Positions 25,667 to 34,345 of a stretch of DNA of 64,000 bases are shown piece after piece. The translations under genes were made by a program, and so were the position numbers. Origin of the DNA: Micromonospora sp. FIMYZ51 (GTDB taxonomy: Bacteria > Actinomycetota > Actinomycetes > Mycobacteriales > Micromonosporaceae); assembly GCF_038246755.1 (NCBI RefSeq), contig NZ_CP134706.1, positions 3,968,001 to 4,032,000 of the forward strand, read 5' to 3'. Within the stretch, counting starts at the first letter, position 1; every line of letters starts with the position of its first letter. Below the pieces are notes generated by a model. That model searched no databases, had not been told where the DNA came from, and saw only the letters and a list, made by a program, of their open reading frames with translations.

Positions 25667-28348
25667 CCGGCGTAACCAGCTGGTCGCCCGGGTCCGGGAA
25701 CTGCTTGCCGAGGCGCTCGGCGCAGCCCGCACCCGGTCGGCCACGGCGCAGACCACGCTGGCCGCCGCGCGGGAGCGGGCGGTACGGGTACGGCGGGCGG
25801 CTGCCGGCGTACCGCAGCGGGTGGGTGCGGAACGGGACCGGCGGCTGACCGAGATCGAAACCGGGCACTCGGCGCGGCTGGCGGAGCTGACCCGGCGGGC
25901 CGCCGAGGCCGCGCTGCGGGAGGCGCCCGGCGCGGGTTCGGCGGACTGGTCTACGTGGCGGCCCACCCCGCCGAGCGGGCCGAACCGCCGGGCCTGGCCC
26001 GGGTCGGCACGCTGCGACTGCCGGAGCAGAGGCGACCGGACGGCGGCGTCGAACCGGTGCCGGCGCTGGTGGCGCTGCTCGACGGTGGCCACGTGGCACT
26101 CGACGGCGACCCGGCGGGCTGCGCGGCGCTGGTTTCCGCGTTGCTGCTGCGCAGCCTGGGCCGCGCGGCGCCGGGCAGCGTACGCCTGGTCGGCTACGAC
26201 CCGGAGCAGCTGGGCGGCGGGTTGGCCGGGTTCGCCCCGCTGGGCACGGCCGGGCTGCTCACCTTCGTCGGCCCCGGCGGCCTGGGCCGGCTGCTCGACG
26301 ACCTGGTGGAGCAGATCCGCCGGATCAACGAGACCGTGCTGGCCGGCGAGCACGCCTCGCTGCGGGAACTGGCCGCCGCGACCGGTCGCCGACCGGAGCC
26401 GTGGCGGGTTGCGGTGCTGCTCGGCGGGGAGGAGCTGTCCCGGCACGAGCGCGGCCAGCTGGACCGGGTGGTCCGTGCCGGTGCCGCGTGCGGCGTACAC
26501 CTGATCGTGCGGGGGGTGCCGCTGCCGGACGATTCGACGGTGACCCGGGTGGTGGTGACCACCGACGGCGCCGACGTCGGCACCCTGCCGGTACGCCTCG
26601 ACCCCCCGCCGCCGGCCGCGCTGGTGACCGAGACCTGCCGCCAGATCGCCTCGGTGGTCAGCGCCGGACCGGCACCGACCCCGTTCACCGATCTGCTGCC
26701 GCCGCCGGAGCAGATGTGGCGGGAGGACTCGGCCACCGGCCTGACCGCGCCGATCGGTGAGGGACCGCAGGGCCGACCGGTGCTGTTGACGCTCGGTGAC
26801 TATCCGCCGCACGCGCTGATCGGCGGCCCCTCCGGGACCGGCAAGACCAATTTGATCTTCGCCTGGATCGGCGCGCTCGCCGCCCGTTACTCCCCCGCCG
26901 AGCTGGAGTTCTACCTGTTGGACTTCAAGGAGGGGGTGTCCTTCGCCCGGTTCGCCAAGGGACGCCGGGATCCGAGCTGGCTGCCGCAGATGCGGTTGGT
27001 CGGCATCAACGTCAACACCGACCGCGAGTTCGGGCTGGCGTTGCTGCGTTTCCTCGCCGAGGAGCTGCGCCGCCGCGCCGACGCGGCAAAGAAACACGAG
27101 GTCACCAAGCTGGCCGAGCTGCGCGCGGTGGACCCGACCGGGCACTGGCCGCGGATCGTGGCGGTGGTGGACGAGTTCCAGATGCTGCTCGCCGGCCGGG
27201 ACGCGGTGGCCCGGGAGGCCGCCGACCTGTTGGAGGACCTGGCCCGCCGGGGCCGGTCGCAGGGCATCCACCTGGTGCTGGCCTCGCAGGACGTCCGCGG
27301 CATCGAGGCGCTGTGGGGACGGCCGGCGCTTGTCGCCCAGTTCACCCTCCGGATAGCGCTGCCCAAGGCGCTGCGGATCCTCGCCGAACGCAACGACGCC
27401 GCCCAGTCGCTGCCGAAGTACCACGCCGTGGTCAACGCCGAGTCGGGGCTGCCGGAAGGTAACCAGGTGGCCCGGATCCCCTCGGCCAGCGACTGGGAGA
27501 CCTGGAGCGAGCTGCAACACCGACTGTGGCGGATGCGGCCGGCCGAGGCGGCACCGGCCCGGCTCTTCGATGGCGACGCGATCCCCCGGCTGGCCGACGC
27601 GCCGGACTTCCGGGCGCTGCAAGCACCGGAGATGGGTACGCCACGCGGCCCGGTCGCCCTGCTCGGCGAGATCATCGACGTGCAGGCCCGGTCGGCGGCG
27701 CTGCGGCTGCCCCGGGCCCCCGGGCGCAACCTGGCCGTGCTGGGCACCCGGGTCGACGAGGCGTGCGCGGTGCTGGACGCCGCCGCCCGCTCGCTGGCCC
27801 GGCAGCACCGTCCCGGCAGCGCCCGGTTCTCCATCGCCTGCCTGGATCCGGACGCCGACCCGGCGGCCCGCGCGCTCTACGAGGATCTCGCCGACGACGC
27901 CGCCTGGTACGACGAGGAGAGCGTCACCGAGCTGATGGCCGAGACGGCCGACGGTCTCGGCGGGCCGGGTGCCACCGGCGCACCGCACTACCTGCTGCTC
28001 TTCGCCGTCGACGCGGCGGCCGGCGCGTTGGCCGCCCGGGTCGGACGGGCCAGCGGTCTGGAGCACCTGCGCCGGATCATGCACGACGGCCCGGAGCGCC
28101 GCACCCACGTGCTGGCCTGGTGGCGCGGCGTGGCCCGGATGCGCGCCGACCTGGGCGGCGCCGGGGCCCGCACCGATCAGATCGGCGCCTGGGTGGCGCT
28201 CGACACCCACGGCGGGGAGCTGAGCGGCTCGCTGTATCCGGGCACCAGCGGCCCGGACTGGTATCCCCGCCCGTGGCGGGGCCTCTTCTTCGACCGGGCG
28301 GTACACCGCACCGGGCAGACCATCATCCCGTACGGACCGTCCCGATGA
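25659..28348 (+). CDS. FtsK/SpoIIIE-type ATPase, with an apparent frameshift near residue 103
   Basis: Residues 1-102 form a coiled coil (MADRRNQLVARVRELLAEAL onwards). The frame then breaks at the CCCC run 25966-25969, and adding one C restores a single protein of 896 residues. The ATPase domain has GGPSGTGKTNLI (Walker A, about 388), AVVDEFQMLLAG (Walker B, about 500), and an FtsK-type RRGRSQGIHLVLASQD segment. A degenerate alpha/beta module precedes it (about 130-330) and another follows. There are no transmembrane helices, unlike chromosome-segregation FtsK. The layout recalls EccC-type secretion motors, with partner proteins in the same operon. The start overlaps the previous gene, and the end overlaps the next (ATGA). 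The break may be a sequencing error. Confidence 0.85.
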
Positions 28349-29007
28349 ACGAACCGGTGACCAGCGAGACGTACGCGGCCCAGCTCCGGCGACTGGCCGA
28401 GCTGACGGCGCGGGTACGCCAGCAGCGGGAGGAGGCGTACGCCTGGCACGAGCAGCAGTGCGCGGCGGCCGATCGGGCCGTGGCCGAGTCGGCCGACGAG
28501 GTCAACCGGGCCGAACGGGAGCTGGTCGCGGCCCGCGAGGCGCAGGAGCGGGTGGATGCCGAGGTGGCGGTGCTGTGGCAGGAGCTGAACGTCCGGCTCG
28601 GTGGCGGCGGGCGGCGGGCGGGCACGCCACCGGCCCCCCGAGCGGACGCCACCGGCGACCCGGAGCCGCTGCTGGAGGGTGCACGCGACCTGCTGCGCCG
28701 CGCCCGGCAGCCGGGTGAGCTGCCCAGCGGGGTGAACCCGCTGCTGGCCCTCTGCGGGGTGGGCGGGGCGGTGCTGGCGTACGCGCTGGGCGCCGGTTTC
28801 CGGGCGCTGGCCGCGCGGGCCGACGGTGAGCTGGCGGTGGGCCTGCCGGTGCTGGCCCTGGTGGTGACGCTGCTCGGCCCGGTGCTGGGTCTGATCCCGG
28901 CGCGCCTGATCGCCGACCGCCGGCACGCCGTGCTGAGCCCGCGTCCGGTGATCGTGGTGGCCACCGCCGGTCTGGTGACCACTCTCCTGCTCCTGGTGAC
29001 CGCCTGA
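28345..29007 (+). CDS. Coiled-coil protein with two C-terminal membrane helices, FtsK-type cluster
   Basis: The 220-residue protein has an N-terminal coiled coil (residues 5-85, RLAELTARVRQQREEAYAWH), a short Pro/Gly linker, and hydrophobic helices around 130-155 (LLALCGVGGAVLAYALG), 165-190 (LPVLALVVTLLGPVLG) and 200-220 (VIVVATAGLVTTLLLLV). I do not recognise the family. Its ATG overlaps the ATPase stop by 4 bp, so the two are translationally coupled. It would be the natural membrane anchor or channel partner for the soluble ATPase. Confidence 0.8.
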   Translation: MNEPVTSETYAAQLRRLAELTARVRQQREEAYAWHEQQCAAADRAVAESADEVNRAERELVAAREAQERVDAEVAVLWQELNVRLGGGGRRAGTPPAPRADATGDPEPLLEGARDLLRRARQPGELPSGVNPLLALCGVGGAVLAYALGAGFRALAARADGELAVGLPVLALVVTLLGPVLGLIPARLIADRRHAVLSPRPVIVVATAGLVTTLLLLVTA

Positions 29008-29016
29008 ATCCGCGCG

Positions 29017-30312
29017 TCAGCCGGCGCGCTCGGGGGTGAGCACGGCTTCCCGGAGCAGGCGGCGGGTGAGGGTGAGGCGGTCGGCGTCGGTGTCGAGGGC
29101 GGGAAGGTCGCCGACCCGGGTGACCTCGCCGGTGAGCAGGGCGCGCAGCGCGGGCTCGCAGTCGGCGGGCAGGGTCAGTGTGCGGTCGAACAGGCGCAGG
29201 GTGATCCGGTCGCCGTCGCCGGTGAGCTGCCAGCGCAGCCCGGGACGGACGGTGACGTGGCTGTCGACGCCAAGCGCGGCGAGCGCGGCGGCCTGGGCCA
29301 GCGGACGGATCGGTGCCGGACGCGATGCCGGCCAGGCCCGCTGCCGCAGCCGGGCCGCCACCGCCGCCGGATCGGCCCGCAGCAGCCAGTCCCGCAGTGC
29401 CTCGACGGTCTCGGTCAGCTCCGGTTCGATGGCGTCCGGGTCGGCCAGGTCGGTGCCGAACGGCAGGGTGGCCCGCAGCCGCCGGTCCTCCGTGGCCAGC
29501 GCGAGCAGCTCCTCCACCAGCGCGTACCGGGTGAGGGCGCGGATGCCGACGGTCAGGTGCAGCGAGCTGTCCTGCTGCGCCTGGGCGCTGTGCAGCCAGC
29601 CGCGCGGCAGGTAGAGCGCGTCGCCCGGTTCGAGGACCACGTCCAGGGCGGGCGCACCCTGCGCGCTGGCCGTGACCTCGTCGGCCCGGCCGCCCCAGGG
29701 CTGGCGTTCCAGCGGGTCGGGCAGCACCGGTGGGTGGATCCGCCAGTGCTTGCGGCCGTCCACCTGGAGCACGAAGACGTCGTGGGTGTCGTAGTGGGTG
29801 GCGAAACCCTGGCTGCCGGGCGGGGTCAGGTAGGCGTTCACCTGCAACGGCTGACCGACGGCCAGACCCAGCTCACGGGTGAAGTCGATGAGCGCCGGCC
29901 AGGTGCGGTGCAGGCCCTGGAGGACGAGGGTGGCGCCGCCGGCGTACAACTCGAGGATCTTCTCGTCGAGGACCTGGTCGCCGATCTCGGCGCCCGCGCC
30001 ACCGCCGCCGGTGTACCGCGCCGCCGGCACCAGCTGGCCGTCCTTGGCCACCCGCAGGAAGGGGGTACGCAGACCCCGCCGGCTCAGCAGTTCGTCGGCG
30101 TCGGCGGGGCTGAGCAGGTCGATGAAGCCGGCCGGGTTGGGCAGCTCGGCGGCGCGGGACAGCAGTGGGGTCTGTCCCCAGTGGGCGGCGGCGAACTTTG
30201 CCGGTTCCACGCTGACACAGCGGGCCAGCGCCGCGACGGCCGATGGTGGTGGCCCGGCCGGAGCGCAGACCGCCGGGCGGCCCTGGCCGCCCGGCGGGTC
30301 GAGTTGCGTCAT
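29017..30312 (-). CDS. JmjC-type cupin hydroxylase (Cupin_4/ROXA-like)
   Basis: The 431-residue Fe(II)/2-oxoglutarate oxygenase is related to bacterial YcfD/RoxA and human MINA53/NO66. Those enzymes hydroxylate Arg or His in ribosomal proteins. The N-terminal part has KFAAAHWGQTPLLSRAAELP. The iron site is HYD in GFATHYDTHDVFVLQ (about 172-174) plus the distal His in YLPRGWLHSAQA (about 238). A C-terminal winged-helix-like tail follows. It starts only 9 nt after a short gene encoding a four-repeat Gly/Asp/His peptide, so the two are co-transcribed. I infer that the peptide is its substrate. A generic ribosomal oxygenase is the alternative. Confidence 0.87.
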   Translation of the reverse strand: MTQLDPPGGQGRPAVCAPAGPPPSAVAALARCVSVEPAKFAAAHWGQTPLLSRAAELPNPAGFIDLLSPADADELLSRRGLRTPFLRVAKDGQLVPAARYTGGGGAGAEIGDQVLDEKILELYAGGATLVLQGLHRTWPALIDFTRELGLAVGQPLQVNAYLTPPGSQGFATHYDTHDVFVLQVDGRKHWRIHPPVLPDPLERQPWGGRADEVTASAQGAPALDVVLEPGDALYLPRGWLHSAQAQQDSSLHLTVGIRALTRYALVEELLALATEDRRLRATLPFGTDLADPDAIEPELTETVEALRDWLLRADPAAVAARLRQRAWPASRPAPIRPLAQAAALAALGVDSHVTVRPGLRWQLTGDGDRITLRLFDRTLTLPADCEPALRALLTGEVTRVGDLPALDTDADRLTLTRRLLREAVLTPERAG

Positions 30313-30321
30313 GGTGATCCG

Positions 30322-30627
30322 CTATCGCGCCGCGCCGTCGGCACCGCCGTCGTGCTGGCCGGGGGTCGCGCCGCCATCGGCCGGACCCTCGGCACTACCG
30401 TCCGCACCACCGTCGTGCTGACCCGGGGTCGCGCCGCCATCGGCCGGACCCTCGGCACTACCGTCCGCACCACCGTCGTGCTGACCCGGGGTCGCGCCGC
30501 CGTCCGCCGGACCCTCGGCACTACCGTCCGCACCACCGTCGTGCTGACCCGGGGTCGCGCCGCCATCGGCCGGACCCTCCAAGCCGCCGCCGCTGGTGCG
30601 CTGAATGTCGTCGTCGTTGAGTGGCAT
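30322..30627 (-). CDS. Repeat peptide, candidate RiPP-type precursor or hydroxylase substrate
   Basis: This 101-residue protein has a 16-residue leader-like start (MPLNDDDIQRTSGGGL). Four tandem 21-residue repeats follow: EGPADGGATPGQHDGGADG plus SA, the last ending AAR. Each repeat carries one His, one Thr, one Gln, one Pro-Gly and four Asp, and there are no Cys. A polar, Gly/Asp-rich cassette design after a conserved DDDI/GGG leader is typical of a multicore precursor peptide. The ATG at 30627 has GAGGGAG upstream. The next gene, 9 nt downstream, encodes a JmjC-type hydroxylase, an enzyme class known to act on His and Arg. Neither product nor modification is known. Confidence 0.72.
   Translation of the reverse strand: MPLNDDDIQRTSGGGLEGPADGGATPGQHDGGADGSAEGPADGGATPGQHDGGADGSAEGPADGGATPGQHDGGADGSAEGPADGGATPGQHDGGADGAAR
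30346..30579 (-). repeat. 63-bp tandem repeat encoding the 21-residue cassettes
   Basis: The unit recurs four times with very few differences, mostly one or two bases per copy at third positions. 63 bp is an exact 21 codons, so recombination between units changes cassette number without frame loss. Confidence 0.9.
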
Positions 30628-30763
30628 TCGTGCTCCCTCGGATGGCCCCGCCCCCGCCGTCGGTGGGGTGCGTCGTGTCGCGCGTGGTACCCCCGCGCGA
30701 TCTTCTCTAACCACACTGCACACCACCGTAAACGTCCGCTCCGGCCGACACGGGGCGTTCGGG

Positions 30764-31246
30764 TCACGACGCGGCGGCGTACGCCTCGGCCAGGCGGTCC
30801 AGCACGCTCGTCCCGTCCCGTCGCGGCACCGGCGCGCCGAGGTGCACGGCGCGCAGTTCGGCCATCAACTCGTGCCACAGCTCGGGCCCGCCGGCCGCGA
30901 GCAGTTCCGCCCGCACCCGCAGTTGTCGGGTGGTGCGGCGGTGCCGCAGACCCCACTGCCCCAGTTGGGCGAAGACCGGCACCAGGTGAATCGACGCCTC
31001 GGTCAGGCTGTAGGCGGCCCGCCGGCCCGGCCCCGCGTCCTGTCGGGTCAACAGGCCGGCAGCGACAAGCCGCCGGAGCCGGTCAGCCAGGATGTTGGAG
31101 GCGATCCCCTCCTCGGAGCCGGCCAGCAGTTCCCGGAAGTAGCGCCGATTGCCGAACATCACGTCGCGCAGCACCAGCAGGCTCCAGCTGTCGCCGAACG
31201 CCTCGACGGCGGCATTGATCGGGCAACCCGAACGCGCCGGCTCCAC
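30764..31246 (-). CDS. HxlR-family winged-helix regulator
   Basis: The 160-residue protein has the HxlR pattern. It has a conserved N-terminal Cys (SGCPINAAVEAFGDSWSLLV), FGNRRYFRELLAGSEEGIAS, the helix NILADRLRRLVAAGLL, and a wing RRAAYSLTEAS. HxlR proteins respond to aldehydes or oxidants, often through that Cys, and usually regulate an adjacent oxidoreductase. Here the neighbour on one side is the repeat peptide (136 bp downstream, same strand). The other side has no clear gene. A role in controlling the peptide/hydroxylase pair is possible but unproven. Confidence 0.88.
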   Translation of the reverse strand: MEPARSGCPINAAVEAFGDSWSLLVLRDVMFGNRRYFRELLAGSEEGIASNILADRLRRLVAAGLLTRQDAGPGRRAAYSLTEASIHLVPVFAQLGQWGLRHRRTTRQLRVRAELLAAGGPELWHELMAELRAVHLGAPVPRRDGTSVLDRLAEAYAAAS

Positions 31247-31516
31247 CTACCAACTCCTCACCGTCGAGCTGGTTGCAATCTACCATCAGATGCTTCGACG
31301 GCGACCGGGCAGCCGGACCGTGGCAAGCCCGGCCAGGGCGGCGGCGGCCAGGAAGGCCGTACCGGCGCTGGTGGCCGCCTGGAGCGACGGCCGGGGCCAC
31401 GCCGGTGCCGGATCCGGGGCCGACCGGCCGGGCGTGCGCTACGGCACCTCGTTCGAGGTGTTCCACTTCGACCTCTGGTAGGCCGGTGCGACACGCCGGC
31501 TGGTCGGACCGGTCGG
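31247..31516. other. Gene-poor stretch with a weak open frame
   Basis: 270 bp lie between the HxlR and DUF2267 genes. A plus-strand frame ends at 31481 with a plausible-looking YGTSFEVFHFDLW but has no start with a ribosome-binding site and overlaps the HxlR gene antisense. It could be the tail of a lost gene once divergent from the regulator. Nothing else is seen. Confidence 0.35.
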
Positions 31517-31945
31517 TCAGGGCATGACCTGCGCGAGATCGCCGGGCATGTTGGCCCGCACGTCGTCCCACTCGCCCTGGGTGATGTGCCGGCGCAGGGT
31601 GTCCAGCACCACCTGCACCACCCGCTGCGGGCCGCCCTCGACGTCGTACGGGAAGCCCTGGCGTACCTCGTACAGGAAGTCGTCCCGGTTGAGCTTGATC
31701 GGCACGTTCTGCGGCTGCCAGCCGTCGAAGTAGATGCCCCGCACCAACAACGGCAACTGGGCCGAGAACTCCACGCTCTCCTGCACCGGCATCCGGTCCC
31801 GCAGCAGGTGCAGCACGGTGCGCAGGGCCGCGTACGACTGGTTGCGTTGCGCCTTCGGCCACCCGTACGCCTGCTCGATGTCCTTGAGAATCAGGTTGGT
31901 TTTGTCCACCGAGGACTCCACCGCCGACTGGAACTGCTCAGCCAT
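31517..31945 (-). CDS. DUF2267 family protein
   Basis: This 142-residue soluble helical protein contains the DUF2267 pattern AYGWPKAQRNQSYAALRTVLH, RDRMPVQESVEFSAQLP, IYFDGWQP and VLDTLRRHITQGEWDDVRAN. It is common in actinobacteria and often found among stress-induced genes. The molecular function is unknown. The ATG is at 31945, and no strong ribosome-binding site is visible. The next 271 bp upstream (31946-32216) hold no gene. Confidence 0.9.
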   Translation of the reverse strand: MAEQFQSAVESSVDKTNLILKDIEQAYGWPKAQRNQSYAALRTVLHLLRDRMPVQESVEFSAQLPLLVRGIYFDGWQPQNVPIKLNRDDFLYEVRQGFPYDVEGGPQRVVQVVLDTLRRHITQGEWDDVRANMPGDLAQVMP

Positions 31946-32216
31946 CTGTCCACCCCCGTAGGTCGGTCTCCCACCGTCGGTCGTCGGGCCGCCGGGGCGG
32001 GCCCACCGGACCGCGTCGTGGCCTGATCGGGCCGCCCCGGCCGAGGCGTGACGCGCGCCTGGACCGGTCGGCCGCCCCGATGACGCGCAGCACCCCGTCC
32101 GGTCGCCGGTGCGGTAGCACCGTCATCGCCATCCACCTCCGTCGGTCGTCCCCACCATGGTCGGCACGGCGAGGGTGAGCCGTCCTCACCCGCACCGGGT
32201 GAACAACGGCGCGGGA

Positions 32217-33092
32217 TCAGGCGGTCTCCGGGAGAAGTTCCTGGAGTTGCTTGGCGTTGCGTTGGGCGTAGTCGCGGTAGCAGTTGTTGAACAGCACGTG
32301 GGTCTGTGCCGTCTGGTCGGCGAGTTCGCGCAGCTTGGGCGCCCAGTCGCGCAGCTCACGGTCGGAGTAGCGGTAGCCGAACTTCTGGTGGATGTCGCGG
32401 CTGGTCCACTTGTCACTGTGGCCGTGGAAGCGGACGACCGCCAGGTCCGAGGTGGCGGCCAGCACCGGTGGGATCGACGAGCGGTGCCCCTGCGGCATGT
32501 CCACGCTGACGTACGACAACCGGTGCTGACGCAGGAAGTCGAGGGTCTCCTCGGCGTTGTCCCCGTCGAACCAGGAGGCGTGCCGGAACTCGAAGACCGG
32601 CCGTAGCGGCGCGCACCGCCCGGCCACCTCCAGCAGGTACTGCTTGTTGTCGCGGCGGATGGTGAACCAGGGCGGGAACTGGAACAGCAGCGCACCGAGC
32701 TTGTCCGCCTCGACCAGCGGGTCCAGTGCGCTGAGGAACCGGCTCCAGACCTCCTCGTACGCCTGCGGCGGCAGGTCGGCCGGGTAGACGTTGCGCTTGT
32801 CGGTCTGCGGTCGAAGCTCCTTGTAGAGCGAGCTGACCTTGGTGGGGTGACCGGTGAGCAGGCTGAACGCCTTCACGTTGAAGGTGAACTCGGCCGGCGT
32901 ACGCTCGGCCCACAACCGGGCGGTACGCTCGGCCGGCGGCGAGTAGTAGGTGGCATCCACCTCGACCAGCGGGAACTGCCGCGCGTAGTAGGCCAGCCGC
33001 TTCTCCGGCGTGTCAGCTTTGCCGGGATACCAGCCCGAGTCCAGCAGCGTCCGGTCGGTCCAGGAGGCGGTACCCACCCTGATCTCGCCCAT
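32217..33092 (-). CDS. DUF72 family protein (YecE-like TIM barrel)
   Basis: The 291-residue protein begins GEIRVGTASWTDRTLLDSGW and contains the family landmarks FPLVEVDATYYSPPAERTAR, LFQFPPWF, FEFRHASWF, VRFHGHSDKW and a terminal NNCYRDYAQRNAKQL. The fold is a TIM barrel. Conserved acidic and His residues suggest a nuclease or phosphoesterase-like activity, but none is established. It is a single gene, upstream of DUF2267 on the same strand. Confidence 0.93.
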   Translation of the reverse strand: MGEIRVGTASWTDRTLLDSGWYPGKADTPEKRLAYYARQFPLVEVDATYYSPPAERTARLWAERTPAEFTFNVKAFSLLTGHPTKVSSLYKELRPQTDKRNVYPADLPPQAYEEVWSRFLSALDPLVEADKLGALLFQFPPWFTIRRDNKQYLLEVAGRCAPLRPVFEFRHASWFDGDNAEETLDFLRQHRLSYVSVDMPQGHRSSIPPVLAATSDLAVVRFHGHSDKWTSRDIHQKFGYRYSDRELRDWAPKLRELADQTAQTHVLFNNCYRDYAQRNAKQLQELLPETA

Positions 33093-33138
33093 GGGTGCAG
33101 TCCACCGCGTCCCGGACCGACCGGCAACCTGCCGAGGC

Positions 33139-33537
33139 TCAGGCCGCCCGCCGCTCCCGGGTCTGCTTGCACGTCACACAGGCGGTCGCCGCGGGGAAGA
33201 TCTCCAGCCGCTCCACCGGGATCGGCGCCGAGCATCCCTCGCAGTAGCCGTAGGTGCCCTCGTCGAGTCGGGTCAGGGCGTGCTCGTACTGGGCGCGCCG
33301 GTCGAGGATGGTGCGGAGCAGGGACTGCGCGGTGTCCCGCTCGGCGGTCTTGGTGCCGCTGTCGGCCTGGTCGTCGCCGGCGGTGTCGCCGACCTCGACC
33401 AGCCGCAGCACCTGGCTCTGCTGCACCGCCTGCTCGTACTCCTCGGACAGCTCGGCGTAGCGGGCCTGCAAGGAGAGCCGGATCCGGTCGGTCTCCGCCT
33501 GGGACCGGCCCGTGCCGATTGTGTCGTGGACGAGCAT
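33139..33537 (-). CDS. DksA/TraR-type zinc-finger protein
   Basis: The 132-residue protein has a long N-terminal helical hairpin (RLSLQARYAELSEEYEQAV) and a C-terminal four-Cys zinc finger CEGCSAPIPVERLEIFP...CVTC at about 97-122. This is the layout of RNA polymerase secondary-channel regulators. Whether it carries the acidic coiled-coil tip needed for DksA function is uncertain. Actinobacteria usually rely on CarD/RbpA. The ATG follows GGAAAGGCAGG. Confidence 0.88.
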   Translation of the reverse strand: MLVHDTIGTGRSQAETDRIRLSLQARYAELSEEYEQAVQQSQVLRLVEVGDTAGDDQADSGTKTAERDTAQSLLRTILDRRAQYEHALTRLDEGTYGYCEGCSAPIPVERLEIFPAATACVTCKQTRERRAA

Positions 33538-33658
33538 CGCTGCCTGCCTTTCCTCGGCCTATTCGTCAGCCCGGGCGGGACGCACCCACCCGGCGATACC
33601 GCCCAGACCTGATCAGCCGGGCGCTGTGAGCCCCGCGAATACCCCCCGCGACGGCAGG

Positions 33659-34300
33659 TCAAACCGGGTCGGCGGCGGATTCCACGATCGCCGGACGACG
33701 CGGGTCGTCGACCCGGACCACCAGGTCGGCGAAGCTGGCGGGGGCGACCTCGTCGGCGTACCGGGCGAACGCCGGCAGCGTCCACGCCTGCTCGGCGGCG
33801 CTGCGGCGGCGCAGCGCGCCGGCCGACATCTCCAGGTGCACGGTGCGGTCGAAGGGCAGGCCGCCGCCGAGCAGGAACGCGCCGCTGACCAGGACCACGC
33901 CGCCGGGCGGCAGCTCGACGTACCCGGCCCGGGTGGCCCGATCCGCTGCGGCGTCCCAGAGCGAGGGCAGCAGCCGGCCGGTCCCCGCCGGCCCCGCCGG
34001 ATCCAGTACCTCCCGACGCAGGCCGGCCTCGTCGACCCAGCTCTCGTAGTACGCGTCCGGATTGTGCCGGCCCCGTTCCAGCCGGACGGAGGCGGGCCGG
34101 AGGAAGTCCTCGGCCCGGACGTGCAGCACCGGGCGGCTCAACGCGCGCAGCGGGTCCACAAGTGCGGCGGCCAACTCGCCCGGACGTGCGGCCGGCGCGC
34201 CGTCGATGCCGACCCGCAGCCGCCCGGCCGGTACGGCGTCGGCGAGCCGTTCGGCCAATTCGGCCACGAGTCGCTGCGGTGAGATGGGGCGCACGCGCAT
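33659..34300 (-). CDS. Uridine-kinase-like P-loop protein with degenerate Walker A
   Basis: The 213-residue protein resembles actinobacterial uridine/nucleoside kinase-like proteins. It has RVGIDGAPAARPGELAAALV at the P-loop position, HVRAEDFLRPASVRLERGRH, NPDAYYESWVDEAGLRREVL and a late VLVSGAFLLGG. The canonical GxxxxGK[ST] is not kept: no Lys follows the glycines. Nucleotide binding is therefore doubtful or altered. It lies 45 bp downstream of a winged-helix gene on the same strand, possibly co-transcribed. Confidence 0.78.
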   Translation of the reverse strand: MRVRPISPQRLVAELAERLADAVPAGRLRVGIDGAPAARPGELAAALVDPLRALSRPVLHVRAEDFLRPASVRLERGRHNPDAYYESWVDEAGLRREVLDPAGPAGTGRLLPSLWDAAADRATRAGYVELPPGGVVLVSGAFLLGGGLPFDRTVHLEMSAGALRRRSAAEQAWTLPAFARYADEVAPASFADLVVRVDDPRRPAIVESAADPV

Positions 34301-34345
34301 CCGACAATCGTGCCCGGCCGGCGGTCGGGCGCCCAGCCGGACCGG

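Noticed and set aside
25598..28306. 902-residue minus-strand frame opposite the FtsK-type gene
   Set aside because: Antisense shadow of high-GC coding sequence. It lacks domain motifs, while the plus strand has clear Walker motifs.
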